Shown: positions 39,029 to 47,907, counted from the stretch's first letter. The stretch: 64,000 nucleotides of DNA from Clostridiales bacterium (GCA_019419865.1 JAHZIG010000005.1:1-64000); one strand, 5' to 3'. The notes: generated by a model not told the origin, from the letters alone. A program made the numbers and translations.

Positions 39029-39058
39029 ATAGAGACGTTCCATTAGGTACGCCTCTAT
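39029..39058 (-). terminator. Terminator between the LysR and MerR genes
   Basis: ATAGAGGCGT-10 nt-ACGTCTCTAT forms a 10-bp stem with one wobble, followed on the minus strand by TTTTTT. It separates the LysR gene from the MerR-led transcript. Confidence 0.8.
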
Positions 39059-39089
39059 TGTAATACTAATATATCATAATGTCTAATAC

Positions 39090-39980
39090 TTATAATTTAT
39101 AATCAGATATGCTTTTTGAGTATTGTTTTGCAAACTCAATAAACGCGGTTGTCGCCGGGGAAAATATCTGTTCCTTTTTCCACGCCAGCGCGGTACCCGC
39201 CTCTACGGACGGAGAGAGCGGAACAAAGCGGAGATTTTTATATTCGCTGTTTAGTTTTATGCACATCAAAACGCCGATGTCGTTCTCTACCATCATAGCT
39301 CCGTTATACAGCAGATTGACGGCCGCGACGGCGTTTATCTGCGAAGCGTATTCGCCGAACCATTTTTCAATAAAGCTTCTTATAAAATCGCCCGAGGGTA
39401 TTATCAGCGGATAACCGATCAGTTCGTCCGGGCGCACGAATTCTTTATCGGCGAGCTCGGAGTCTTTCTTTACCATGACGCCCCATTTCTCTTTCTGAGC
39501 CGTGCTGACGAAGTCGTACTTTCTGATGTCCACCGGCTCGTTTATAAGACCTATATCGAGGAGTCCTCTCTCTATGTTGTCCTGTATGTTGCCGGTGTTT
39601 CCGCTGTAGATTTCGTATCTGACAAGAGGATATTTTTCTTTAAACGCCGCGATAAGCTGAGACAAAAAACGCGTCGATTGGAACTCGCCGGAGCCTATAG
39701 CTATCTCCCCCGATAAGGTCTCTTCTTTATTCATAAAATCCTTTTTGGTCTTGTCGGCGAGAGAGATTATCTCCTGCGCGCGCCGCTTTAATATCATGCC
39801 GTCCTCGGTCAAGGATATGTTATGGTTGCTTCTCACAAACAGTTTAACGCCTAATTCTTCCTCGAGCTGAGCGATCTGCCTCGACAGCGTGGGCTGAGTC
39901 ACATGAAGCGTCTGAGCCGCTTTTGTGATGTTCTCCTCTCTTGCGATCGCCAAAAAATAATTTAAAACTCTAAGCTCCAA
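39090..39980 (-). CDS. LysR-family transcriptional regulator
   Basis: The 296-residue protein begins at TTG 39980 with GGGGGCGG upstream: MELRVLNYFLAIAREENITKAAQTLHVTQPTLSRQIAQLEEELGVKLFVRSNHNISLTEDG is the standard winged HTH. The effector domain (about 90-295) is the type 2 periplasmic-binding fold (GEIAIGSGEFQSTRFLSQLI, DIGLINEPVD, PLIIPSGD). The ligand is unknown. Its own terminator separates it from the MerR gene, so it may control a divergent or distant target; the genes upstream are spmB and spmA. Confidence 0.92.
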   Translation of the reverse strand: MELRVLNYFLAIAREENITKAAQTLHVTQPTLSRQIAQLEEELGVKLFVRSNHNISLTEDGMILKRRAQEIISLADKTKKDFMNKEETLSGEIAIGSGEFQSTRFLSQLIAAFKEKYPLVRYEIYSGNTGNIQDNIERGLLDIGLINEPVDIRKYDFVSTAQKEKWGVMVKKDSELADKEFVRPDELIGYPLIIPSGDFIRSFIEKWFGEYASQINAVAAVNLLYNGAMMVENDIGVLMCIKLNSEYKNLRFVPLSPSVEAGTALAWKKEQIFSPATTAFIEFAKQYSKSISDYKL

Positions 39981-40104
39981 AATAGCCGCCCCCTTTTTCC
40001 GTATATAAAAATTTTATCATTTATTCTATGCCTTGTCAACATAACACGCGCTTAGAAATACAAGTTTGAGCGTATCGGCGGGCGGGTCGAGGAGGGGCTA
40101 AAGC

Positions 40105-40626
40105 TCAGGCGAGCGCTATCGAGAGCGCCATTCCGGTAAAGTCGGCGCACAGCGCGGCGAATACGGTATATCTTACGTTTTTAACGCCGACGCAGCCGAA
40201 GTAGACGGCTATCGTGTAGAACGTCGTCTCGGTAGAACCCATCATTATCGAGGCGATACGGCCTTGAAGCGAGTCGGGGCCGAAATTTTCGAATATATCG
40301 GTCACCATGGCGAGCGACGCGGAGCCGGAGACGGGTCTTAGCAGCGCGAGGGGGATCACGTCGTTCGGTACGCCGAGCCTGTTTGTAATTGGAGAGATAA
40401 AGCTTGTCAGGATATCCAGCGCGCCGCTGGCCCTAAACATATTGATCGCGACCATCAGCCCGATCAGCGGAGCCATTATATTAAACGCGGTCTTTATGCC
40501 GGTCGCCGCGCCGTCTATAAAGGCGTCGTAGACCTCCACGCGTTTTGCGTAGCCGAATATCAGTATTAAAAATATCGTAAGAGGGACGACGAGGTTGGAT
40601 ATGTAGTTTAAAGTATCGTTTGACAT
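40105..40626 (-). CDS. spmB: Spore maturation protein B
   Basis: ATG 40626 after AGGACGGTTCC gives 173 residues: MSNDTLNYISNLVVPLTIFL and further membrane helices. Conserved segments of the nucleoside-recognition/Gate fold are present: TGIKTAFNIMAPLIGLMVAI, ASGALDILTSFISPITNRLGVPNDVIPLALLRPVSGSASLA, and MGSTETTFYTIAVYFGCVGVKNVRY. SpmB acts with SpmA in spore core dehydration. The start lies just past the end of spmA (40659), consistent with one transcript. Confidence 0.92.
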   Translation of the reverse strand: MSNDTLNYISNLVVPLTIFLILIFGYAKRVEVYDAFIDGAATGIKTAFNIMAPLIGLMVAINMFRASGALDILTSFISPITNRLGVPNDVIPLALLRPVSGSASLAMVTDIFENFGPDSLQGRIASIMMGSTETTFYTIAVYFGCVGVKNVRYTVFAALCADFTGMALSIALA

Positions 40627-40658
40627 AGGAACCGTCCTTATTAAAGATTTCGATCCGC

Positions 40659-41243
40659 CTAAGCTTTGCGTCCGTATTTTTCGCACAGCTTAGCGACGGT
40701 TATCCCGACCGTGAGCGCGCATATCTCGGCTATCCAGACGTAGGGGATTATGGCCGCGGGCTCCGCCGAGCCGTAAGTTTGGCGCAGAGAGATGACCGTG
40801 GTGGGGAGTATCTGTATAGAGGCGGTGTTCAGTACGATAAACAGACACATCGCGTTCGACGCGAACTTGGATTTATGGTTAAGCTCGTGCAGTTTTACCG
40901 TTGCGTCTATGCCGAGCGGCGTCGCGGCGTTGCCCATTCCGAGGAGATTGGCGGTTATATTCATGATCATCGAGTGCATCGCGTCCGAGTCGCGGCCTAC
41001 GCCTTTAAATAGTTTGGAGAGCAGAGGTTTAAGCGGTTTGGAGATAATTTTAACGAGACCGCCTTTTTCCGCGATACGCATAAGCCCCGTCCAAAACGCC
41101 ATTATCGCAAGGAGGGATATGCAAAGATCAACCGCCGAACCGGCGCCCTCCAACGCCGCGGCCGCGGTCTCGCTCAGCCGTCCTGTAAAGAAGCCGGCGA
41201 TAAGCGATACGATTATCATACCGCCCCAGATATAGTTTAGCAT
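40659..41243 (-). CDS. spmA: Spore maturation protein A
   Basis: The 194-residue protein has 5-6 membrane helices (MLNYIWGGMIIVSLIAGFFTGRL, AVDLCISLLAIMAFWTGLMRIAEKGGLVKIISKPLKPLLSKLF). The conserved MIMNITANLLGMGNAATPLGIDA and MCLFIVLNTASIQILPTTVISLRQTYGSAEPAAIIPYVW are SpmA signatures. AACGGAGGCGATAGA precedes the ATG. It is first in the spmA-spmB operon. Together with SpoIIE this supports active endospore formation. Confidence 0.92.
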   Translation of the reverse strand: MLNYIWGGMIIVSLIAGFFTGRLSETAAAALEGAGSAVDLCISLLAIMAFWTGLMRIAEKGGLVKIISKPLKPLLSKLFKGVGRDSDAMHSMIMNITANLLGMGNAATPLGIDATVKLHELNHKSKFASNAMCLFIVLNTASIQILPTTVISLRQTYGSAEPAAIIPYVWIAEICALTVGITVAKLCEKYGRKA

Positions 41244-41413
41244 TCTATCGCCTCCGTTTTTTACGTTCGTATTAAATAATTATGCCGCCGGATCCCGATC
41301 TATCCCAAAAACGCCGGATCAGATTAGAAAATATGGAGCAAAAAAACTTGCGCGTCGGTAAAATTGACAAAATAACAGAAAGAGCGGTTTTAGGTTTTGT
41401 TAATAAAAAGGTG

Positions 41414-41443
41414 TTGACAAAAAAAGCGTAGTTGTGATATACT
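41414..41443 (+). promoter_or_regulatory. Promoter of the glutamate synthase operon
   Basis: TTGACA, an 18-bp spacer, TATACT. The start would be near 41450, with the terminator at 41467-41511 only about 20 nt later. Confidence 0.65.
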
Positions 41444-41466
41444 AAGCAAAGCACAATAAATCGAAC

Positions 41467-41511
41467 AAAGGCGTTCGTCAGACTTATTATGGTTTGGCGT
41501 ACGCCTTTTTT
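41467..41511 (+). terminator. Leader terminator (attenuator) before the glutamate synthase operon
   Basis: AAAGGCGT-T-CGTCAGA pairs with TTTGGCG-T-ACGCCTTT around the loop CTTATTATGG, followed by TTTTTT. A strong intrinsic terminator lies between promoter and first gene (41610), so expression must be controlled by antitermination or be low by default. The ANTAR protein at 34282 is a candidate regulator, but clear hexaloop pairs were not identified. The remaining 98 bp carry only the ribosome binding site. Confidence 0.65.
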
Positions 41512-41609
41512 CTGTATAAAAACGGTTTTGACTGCTGATAAAGAATGCATAGCCGCTTGAGTTTCTGCGTATCGATCGGTTATGCGAGCTAAAAAAAGGA
41601 GGAAGACCA

Positions 41610-42722
41610 ATGCTTTACAAAGAAGGAGAAAACGGGAACAGGATACCTTCGGGGTGCGCAATATCGGGAATATTCTCAAAAAGCGGAAAAAGGATAAACG
41701 GCGAGGATATAATCAAGTCGATTTCGGTAATGCACGACCGTTCCAACGGCCTCGGCGGCGGCTTCGCGGGCTACGGTATCTATCCTGAGTATAAGCGTCA
41801 GTACGCTTTCCATGTGTTTTACGACAGCAACGAGGCGAAGGAGGTCTGCGAGAGGTATCTCGACCGCCATTTCGACGTGATCAACCTGTCTAAAATACCT
41901 ATCACAAGGATACCCGAGATCAAAGACGAGCCGCTTATTTGGAGATATTTCGTAGATCCGCTTCCGACCAAGCTGGCGGCGTCTCAGCTCGACGAGAAGG
42001 AATACGTGGTTCGCTGCGTGAATAGGATAAACACCCAGCTCGACGGCTGCTACGTCTTCTCGTGCGGAAAGAATATGGGCGTGTTCAAGGCCGTAGGCTA
42101 TCCGGAGGACGTGGGCAGATTCTACCGTCTCGACGAATACGAGGGCTACTGCTGGACGGCGCACGGACGCTATCCCACGAATACCCCGGGCTGGTGGGGC
42201 GGAGCGCATCCGTTCGCAATGCTCGACTATTCTATAGTTCATAACGGAGAGATATCTTCGTATGACGCAAATCGCAGATTTATTGAAATGTACGGATACA
42301 AATGCAGTCTATTGACAGACACAGAGGTCATTACATATATCACCGACTACTTGCTGCGCAAGCAGGGACTTACGCTCGAGGAGATGGCCAGCGTAGTCGC
42401 GGCGCCGTTCTGGTCTACGATCGAACATATGGAGGAGCTGAAGCGTTCGAGATTGTTGTATCTCAGAAACACGTTCGCGAGCCTTTTGATCACAGGACCG
42501 TTCTCTATCCTGCTCGGTTTTACGGGCGGTATGATGGCGCTCAACGACAGGCTTAAGCTCCGCTCGATGGTGGTCGGAGAGAAATCCGATATGGTATATA
42601 TCGCGAGCGAGGAATGCGCTATACGCGTAGTACAGCCCGAACTGGATAAGATATGGGCGCCCCGCGGCGGCGAGCCGGTCATCGTCAAACTCAACGAAGA
42701 AGCTATGGGAGGTATAATGTAA
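41610..42722 (+). CDS. Glutamate synthase, class II glutamine amidotransferase subunit
   Basis: AAAGGAGGAAGACC precedes the ATG. The 370-residue protein corresponds to the N-terminal glutaminase domain of GltB, as a separate polypeptide (archaeal-type split enzyme). Cys16 in IPSGCAISGIFSKSG is the probable nucleophile, exposed after an N-terminal extension. Other markers are HDRSNGLGGGFAGYG, WTAHGRYPTNTPGWWGGAHPF, YSIVHNGEISSY and TDTEVITYITDYL. It releases ammonia from glutamine for the FMN subunit. The stop overlaps the ATG of the next gene (TAATG), implying coupled translation. Confidence 0.88.
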   Translation: MLYKEGENGNRIPSGCAISGIFSKSGKRINGEDIIKSISVMHDRSNGLGGGFAGYGIYPEYKRQYAFHVFYDSNEAKEVCERYLDRHFDVINLSKIPITRIPEIKDEPLIWRYFVDPLPTKLAASQLDEKEYVVRCVNRINTQLDGCYVFSCGKNMGVFKAVGYPEDVGRFYRLDEYEGYCWTAHGRYPTNTPGWWGGAHPFAMLDYSIVHNGEISSYDANRRFIEMYGYKCSLLTDTEVITYITDYLLRKQGLTLEEMASVVAAPFWSTIEHMEELKRSRLLYLRNTFASLLITGPFSILLGFTGGMMALNDRLKLRSMVVGEKSDMVYIASEECAIRVVQPELDKIWAPRGGEPVIVKLNEEAMGGIM

Positions 42723-44227
42723 TGATACGTGATTATTTATATCCTGAATACGAGGTCGTGCGCGACAGGGATATGTGCATAGCCTGCCGCGTCTGCGAGC
42801 GACAGTGCGCCAACGAGGTCCATCGTTACGACGAGGAGCTCGAGAAGATGACGGCGGACAGCTCGAAATGCGTAAACTGTCACAGATGCGTATGCCTGTG
42901 TCCGACGCACGCGCTTAAAATAGTTAAATCCGACCATACGTTTAAGACCAACGCAAACTGGACGAACGAGGCTATCTCCGACGTGATCCGTCAGGCGGGA
43001 ACCGGAGCGACTCTCCTCGCGTCGATGGGAAATCCGCAGGAGTATCCGGTGTATTGGGATAAGATGCTGATAAACGCGTCTCAGGTCACCAACCCGTCCA
43101 TAGATCCTTTGAGAGAGCCTATGGAGACCAGAACATATCTGGGTAAAAAGTCTCATAAGATCGAGCGCGATAAAAAGGGAGATATAGTTCCCAACACCCC
43201 GCCGAGGATCGAGCTTTCGACCCCGATCATGTTTTCGGCTATGTCCTACGGTTCTATCAGCTATAACGCTCACGCGTCTCTCGCAAGAGCGGCTCAGGAA
43301 CTCGGAATACTGTACAACACCGGCGAGGGCGGACTGCATAAGGACTTTTACAAATACGGACCCAATACGATAGTTCAGGTCGCGTCCGGACGTTTCGGCG
43401 TGCACGAGGACTACTTAAACGCCGGAGCGGCTATAGAGATAAAAATGGGTCAGGGCGCGAAGCCGGGTATCGGCGGACACCTGCCCGGAGCGAAGATCGT
43501 CGGCGACATATCGAGAACGAGAATGATCCCGGAGGGGACCGACGCGATATCCCCGGCGCCCCATCACGATATATATTCGATCGAGGACTTAAGACAGCTT
43601 GTGTTCTCGCTTAAAGAGGCTTGCGACTATAAGAAGCCGGTCATTGTCAAGATCGCGGCGGTGCATAACGTCGCGGCGATCGCGAGCGGTATCGCAAGAA
43701 GCGGCGCGGACATAATAGCGATAGACGGCTACCGCGGCGGAACGGGCGCGGCTCCGAAGCGTATCAGAGACAACGTCGGTATCCCGATAGAGCTTGCGCT
43801 CGCGAGCGTGGATCAGAGACTGCGCGACGAGGGCATACGCGGCGACGTATCGGTCGTAGTGGGCGGAAGCATAAGAAACAGCGCGGACATAGTAAAGGCG
43901 ATCGCTCTCGGAGCGGACGCGGTGTATATCGCGACAAGCGCGCTGCTCGCGCTCGGCTGTCACCTTTGCAGAAGCTGTCAGGCCGGCAAGTGTAACTGGG
44001 GAATCGCGACGCAGGTTCCGGAGCTGGTAAGAAGACTCAACCCGGACGAGGGCGCCGAGAGACTGGTCAACCTTGTAAACGCGTGGACGCATGAGATAAA
44101 GGAAATGATGGGCGGTATGGGTATAAACTCTATCGAGGCTTTAAGAGGCAACCGCCTGATGCTTAGAGGAATAGGTCTTAACGAGAAAGAGCTTGAGATA
44201 TTGGGCATCAAACATGCCGGCGAATAG
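42722..44227 (+). CDS. Glutamate synthase, FMN-binding central subunit with N-terminal ferredoxin domain
   Basis: ATG 42722 after GGAGGTATAATGT gives 501 residues. The N-terminus has two Fe-S motifs (CIACRVCERQC, CVNCHRCVCLC) typical of 2[4Fe-4S] ferredoxin. The TIM barrel (about 140-480) has SPAPHHDIYSIEDLRQLV, IDGYRGGTGAAPKRIRDNVG, VVVGGSIRNSADIVKAIALGADAVYIATS and CHLCRSCQAGKCNWGIATQ, the 3Fe-4S Cys cluster of GltS. It binds 2-oxoglutarate and ammonia to make glutamate. The ferredoxin domain is fused directly, unlike bacterial GltB. Electrons come from the next two subunits or from ferredoxin. Confidence 0.92.
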   Translation: MIRDYLYPEYEVVRDRDMCIACRVCERQCANEVHRYDEELEKMTADSSKCVNCHRCVCLCPTHALKIVKSDHTFKTNANWTNEAISDVIRQAGTGATLLASMGNPQEYPVYWDKMLINASQVTNPSIDPLREPMETRTYLGKKSHKIERDKKGDIVPNTPPRIELSTPIMFSAMSYGSISYNAHASLARAAQELGILYNTGEGGLHKDFYKYGPNTIVQVASGRFGVHEDYLNAGAAIEIKMGQGAKPGIGGHLPGAKIVGDISRTRMIPEGTDAISPAPHHDIYSIEDLRQLVFSLKEACDYKKPVIVKIAAVHNVAAIASGIARSGADIIAIDGYRGGTGAAPKRIRDNVGIPIELALASVDQRLRDEGIRGDVSVVVGGSIRNSADIVKAIALGADAVYIATSALLALGCHLCRSCQAGKCNWGIATQVPELVRRLNPDEGAERLVNLVNAWTHEIKEMMGGMGINSIEALRGNRLMLRGIGLNEKELEILGIKHAGE

Positions 44228-44241
44228 GAGGTTGTCACATT

Positions 44242-44682
44242 ATGAAACGAGTTTATGCTAAGGAAGAATGGTGCCTGGGCTGTCACCTGTGCGAATATCA
44301 ATGCGCTTTTGCCAACTCAGGACTTAAAAATATGGTTTACGCCCTTAAGGGAAAGAAGATAAATCCGAGAATACAGGTAGAGGGCGACAATAAGATAAGC
44401 CTCGCGGTGCAGTGCCGTCACTGCGACGAGCCGCTGTGCGTATACGGCTGTATATCCGGCGCGCTGTCCAAGGACGAGAACGGAACAGTAGTTATCGACG
44501 CCGAAAAATGCGTGGGCTGTTTTACATGCATACTATCGTGTCCGTACGGCGCTATCATGCCGTCGGACGACCATAAGGCGGTTCAGAAATGTCAGCTCTG
44601 CCTTAACAACTCCGTGGGCGAACCCGCCTGCGTAAAGGGCTGTCCGAACCGGGCTTTGGTCTATGAAGAAATACCCGACTAA
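44242..44682 (+). CDS. 4Fe-4S ferredoxin subunit of the glutamate synthase operon
   Basis: The 146-residue protein has four Cys clusters: CLGCHLCEYQC (about 11), CRHCDEPLCVYGC (about 57), CVGCFTCILSCPYG (about 90) and CQLCLNNSVGEPACVKGCPNRA (about 118). This matches the NrfC/DmsB-like electron-transfer subunits with four cubanes. It begins 14 bp after the preceding gene with AGGAGG. It should pass electrons from the FAD subunit to the FMN subunit. Confidence 0.9.
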   Translation: MKRVYAKEEWCLGCHLCEYQCAFANSGLKNMVYALKGKKINPRIQVEGDNKISLAVQCRHCDEPLCVYGCISGALSKDENGTVVIDAEKCVGCFTCILSCPYGAIMPSDDHKAVQKCQLCLNNSVGEPACVKGCPNRALVYEEIPD

Positions 44683-44733
44683 AAGTCGACTGCAAAAAGA
44701 TACGAAGATTGTAATACTGAAAGGGTGACAGAA

Positions 44734-45975
44734 GTGAATTATGATTATTTGATTATAGGCAACTCAACCGCGGCCGTAGGCTGTATTGAGGGGATCCGCG
44801 CAGTCGACGATCAGGGGAGCGTCTGCGTAGCGACGGACGAGAACTACAGAGCGTATGGGAGACCGCTTATATCCTACATACTCTGGGGCAAGACTACCGA
44901 AGAGAAAGCGCTCGAATACAGACCGGCGGATTTTTATGAGAAGAATAACGTAGAGCTGAAATTAGGCGTCAGGGCTACTAAGATAGATCCCAAGAAGAAG
45001 ACTGTGGCGCTGTCGAACGGCGAGAAGGTCGGATATTCCAGACTGCTATGCGCCACGGGATCGAGATCGTTCGTCCCGCCGATGGAAGGGCTGGAGACCG
45101 TCGAGAAGAAATTCAACTTTATGACGCTGGACGACGCCAAGGCGCTGGACGAAGCCGTGGCCGATGACAGCAGAGTCCTCATAATCGGCGCGGGGCTTAT
45201 AGGCCTGAAATGCGCCGAGGGAATAAGCGGAAAGACGAGAAATATCAAGGTCGTCGATCTTGCGGACAGAATACTTCCGAGTATTTTGGATAAAAAGGGA
45301 TCGGAAATAGTTCAAAAATATATAGAAGAGCAGGGCGTAGAGTTCTACTTAAACAACAGCGCGGCCAAACTCGAGAACGGAAAAGCCACGCTTAAAAACG
45401 GCGAGGAGATAGAGTTCGACGTGCTGGTCGTAGCGGTCGGAGTCAGAGCGAATACCGAACTGGTCGCAGAGGCCGGCGGAGAGGTGAACCGCGGCATAGT
45501 GACAGACTTAAGATGCGAGACCACGCTCAAAGACGTATACGCCGCGGGCGACTGCGCCGAGAGCTACGATATAACGAGCGATACGAGCAGAGTCCTGGCG
45601 CTGCTCCCCAACGCGTATAAGCAGGGCTACGCGGCCGGAGTGAATATGGCGGGCGGAGATAAGCTGTACGACGACGCTATGCCGATGAACGCTATAGGTT
45701 TCTTCGGACTGCACGTCATAACCGCCGGGAGCTACGACGGCGAAGAGGTCATATCGGGCGAGGGCAACGTATACAAGAAGCTGGTGATAAAGGACAACAA
45801 GCTCGTGGGATATATAATGATCGGCGATATTTTAAGAGCCGGAATATATACGAGACTGATACGCGAGCAGACCCCGCTGGACGAGGTGGATTACGAGCTT
45901 ATGCTGAGCCGCCCCGCCGAGATGATTTTCCCCAAAGCCGTAAGAGCTAAAGACGTAGGAGGCGCTGAGTTATGA
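44734..45975 (+). CDS. FAD/NAD(P)-binding oxidoreductase subunit
   Basis: GTG 44734 is preferred because AAAGGG lies 8 nt upstream; GTG 44725 gives three more residues. The 413-residue flavoprotein has the FAD motif YLIIGNSTAAVGCIEGI, RPLISYILWG, the NAD motif LIIGAGLIGLKCAEGI (about 145) and VYAAGDCAESYDI (about 265). It belongs to the NADH oxidase/nitrite reductase-type class III family. It probably oxidises NAD(P)H to feed the ferredoxin subunit. It takes the role of GltD, to which it is not homologous in domain order. Confidence 0.88.
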   Translation: MNYDYLIIGNSTAAVGCIEGIRAVDDQGSVCVATDENYRAYGRPLISYILWGKTTEEKALEYRPADFYEKNNVELKLGVRATKIDPKKKTVALSNGEKVGYSRLLCATGSRSFVPPMEGLETVEKKFNFMTLDDAKALDEAVADDSRVLIIGAGLIGLKCAEGISGKTRNIKVVDLADRILPSILDKKGSEIVQKYIEEQGVEFYLNNSAAKLENGKATLKNGEEIEFDVLVVAVGVRANTELVAEAGGEVNRGIVTDLRCETTLKDVYAAGDCAESYDITSDTSRVLALLPNAYKQGYAAGVNMAGGDKLYDDAMPMNAIGFFGLHVITAGSYDGEEVISGEGNVYKKLVIKDNKLVGYIMIGDILRAGIYTRLIREQTPLDEVDYELMLSRPAEMIFPKAVRAKDVGGAEL

Positions 45976-46697
45976 TAGTTAATGCAGGACTTACTTATTA
46001 TGATAAGATAAACAAAAAGATCCGCACGTCGGGAGACAGAAAGATAACCGTGAACAACTGCCTCGGGCAGAGATATATCGGAGCGGGTCTTAACGGAAAA
46101 GAGATCGTTATAAACGGAACGCCCGGAAACGCGCTCGGCGCATACTTAAACGGCGCGGAGCTTAGGGTCTTCGGAAACGCTCAGGACGCTACGGGCGATA
46201 CGATGAACGGCGGCGTGATATACATCCACGGTTCGGCGGGCGACGCCACGGGCTACGCGATGCGCGGCGGCCGCATCTACGTCGAAGGCGATTCGGGCTA
46301 CAGAGCCGGTATCCACATGAAGGCGTATAAAGAAAAAATGCCCGTGCTCGTAATAGGCGGCAAGGCCGGAAGCTTTTTGGGCGAGTATCAGGCGGGCGGA
46401 TATATAATCGTCTTAGGCATAGGCTACGAGGATAAGGACTGCGTGGTCGAGAGATTCTGCGGCGCCGGAATGCACGGCGGCAAGATATTTTTAAGATGCA
46501 ACAAGCTGCCGTTCGATATCCCGAAGCAGGTCACCGCCAGAAAGGCGACGGCTCAGGATCTGGACGAGATAGAAAAGTACGTCGAAGAATTTGCAGACGA
46601 GTTCGAAAAGGATAAGAATACGATAATGAAGAATAATTTCTACGTCCTTGAAGCGGACACGAATAATCCGTACAAACAGATATACACTCCCTGCTAA
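45972..46697 (+). CDS. Glutamate synthase GXGXG-domain subunit
   Basis: The ATG overlaps the preceding stop (ATGA). The 241-residue protein has right-handed beta-helix repeats: LGQRYIGAGLNGKEIVINGTPGNALGAYLNGAELRVFGNAQDATGDTMNGGVIYIHGSAGDATGYAMRGGRIYVEGDSGYRAG, then GGKAGSFLGEYQAGGYIIVLG. This is the C-terminal GltB domain as a free subunit. It structurally joins the glutaminase and FMN domains. With it, all GltB domains are present across three polypeptides. Confidence 0.92.
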   Translation: MIVNAGLTYYDKINKKIRTSGDRKITVNNCLGQRYIGAGLNGKEIVINGTPGNALGAYLNGAELRVFGNAQDATGDTMNGGVIYIHGSAGDATGYAMRGGRIYVEGDSGYRAGIHMKAYKEKMPVLVIGGKAGSFLGEYQAGGYIIVLGIGYEDKDCVVERFCGAGMHGGKIFLRCNKLPFDIPKQVTARKATAQDLDEIEKYVEEFADEFEKDKNTIMKNNFYVLEADTNNPYKQIYTPC

Positions 46698-46714
46698 TAA
46701 ACGGATCAATTTAT

Positions 46715-46748
46715 GGCGAGACGGTTTTTAAGCCGCCTCGCCGTTTTC
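46715..46748 (+). terminator. Terminator of the glutamate synthase operon
   Basis: GGCGAGACGG-TTTTTAAG-CCGCCTCGCC is followed by GTTTTCCATTTT. Confidence 0.8.
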
Positions 46749-46781
46749 CATTTTGAGAGATAAGATGATTGAATTTCTTTA

Positions 46782-47465
46782 TCAAAAGACCAATATGTAG
46801 ATAAGGGCTATTAATAGCAGAGTATCGTCTTCGCTTTCGCGCCGGCTCAAGATCAACAGTATCAGCGCCCCGATAAGCAGTTCCTCTCCGGTCGCAACAC
46901 CCAAAAATTTTCCGGTCTCGCGGTTGTATACGCCCTGTGGAAGAAGATCGAGTATTTTGTCTATAAAATCCAAACCGCCGCCCCCCGAATCCGGATCGAA
47001 GTTTAAGCTATGCCCGGCTCCTTCGCTATGTTGAGCGGCGGTTTCATGACTAACGTCCGCCGGAACACGGCGATCCCGAGGATCGGCGCGATTATCCGGG
47101 GGCGCCGCGCCGTTTCTGAGATCGGCGCTATGATACGAGTTGGTTTCCTGAAACATATTTGAGTTTTGGGCGCCGGTCTGCCGGTTTGGGTTTCGCGCGG
47201 CGCCCGGGCGGGATAAGTTAGAATTATTTCCGCCGCGATTTTGGTTATTATGATTTTGAGCGTTATGCTGAGAAGTCGTTCTCTGATTATGTATGTTTTC
47301 CGAATTTGAAATCCTCGAGCCTTGCTCAGCGGACGATCCGCCGCGAGCGGGAGGACCGTTACGAGCGACTGATTCATTGCGGGCGTTCGATCCGCCTCGA
47401 GAGGCCGAGCCGCCGCGCGAGCTGGGATTGTTAGGGACGTAAAATCCATCGTAGCGTCTGTACAT
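46782..47465 (-). CDS. Low-complexity Asn/Arg/Gly-rich protein with C-terminal membrane region
   Basis: The 227-residue protein has about 140 residues of disordered Arg/Gly/Asn/Ser sequence (SSRGGSASRGGSNARNESVAR, HNAQNHNNQNRGGNNSNLSR). A folded C-terminal part follows (GGGLDFIDKILDLLPQGVYNRETGKFLG) with two hydrophobic stretches (ATGEELLIGALILLILSRRESEDDTLLLIALIYILVF). The double Leu/Ile ending is seen in small Clostridia proteins near spore genes. ACCGGAGGCG precedes the ATG. It lies 17 bp from the next gene in a three-gene transcript. Confidence 0.75.
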   Translation of the reverse strand: MYRRYDGFYVPNNPSSRGGSASRGGSNARNESVARNGPPARGGSSAEQGSRISNSENIHNQRTTSQHNAQNHNNQNRGGNNSNLSRPGAARNPNRQTGAQNSNMFQETNSYHSADLRNGAAPPDNRADPRDRRVPADVSHETAAQHSEGAGHSLNFDPDSGGGGLDFIDKILDLLPQGVYNRETGKFLGVATGEELLIGALILLILSRRESEDDTLLLIALIYILVF

Positions 47466-47481
47466 TGTTAAGCGCCTCCGG

Positions 47482-47871
47482 TTAAAGCTTGAAGTCGGGA
47501 CCGAGGGATTTGATCGCGGTCCAAACCTTGGAAAACGAGAGAAGTCGAATGGCGGAGTCGGCTTTTGCGCGGCGCTTTTCGCTTAAATACGGTTTGAGCG
47601 CGGCAAGCAGCCGCTGACCGTCGGTCTCGGCGCCGTCGCCGACTGTCGACATTATTCGCGCGAGCTTAGTCGCCAGCTCGATATTGTTTAGAGGGTTGTT
47701 GAGATTATCGTTTCGGTTTGGCGCCGAGGGAGGCGCGGGATTATCGCTTCCGGTAAACGCGCTTATTATATTTTCAAGCTGAGCCTGACCCTTCTCGGTA
47801 GAGAGCATGTTCGAGAGCATATCCATCGCCGAATTTAAGTCTAAGTCGCCCGAGCCAATATTCTCTTCCAA
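47482..47871 (-). CDS. Conserved-type helical protein of the three-gene operon
   Basis: TTG 47871 with GGGGGCGG upstream gives 129 residues. The protein is mainly helical: SAMDMLSNMLSTEKGQAQLENIISAFTG, a Pro/Asn-rich linker, then NIELATKLARIMSTVGDGAETDGQRLLAALKPYLSEKRRAKADSAIRLLSFSKVWTAI. The LLxALKPYLxxxRRxKxDxAIRLL ending occurs in uncharacterised Clostridia proteins. No enzyme motif is visible. The operon arrangement suggests a small cell-envelope or spore-associated complex, which is inference only. Confidence 0.7.
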   Translation of the reverse strand: MEENIGSGDLDLNSAMDMLSNMLSTEKGQAQLENIISAFTGSDNPAPPSAPNRNDNLNNPLNNIELATKLARIMSTVGDGAETDGQRLLAALKPYLSEKRRAKADSAIRLLSFSKVWTAIKSLGPDFKL

Positions 47872-47907
47872 AATTAGCCGCCCCCTTTGCCGTAAAATTT
47901 TATATCG

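Noticed and set aside
41272-41679. 135-codon minus-strand frame upstream of the glutamate synthase operon
   Set aside because: It overlaps the operon promoter, leader terminator and the start of the first gene, and has no ribosome binding site.
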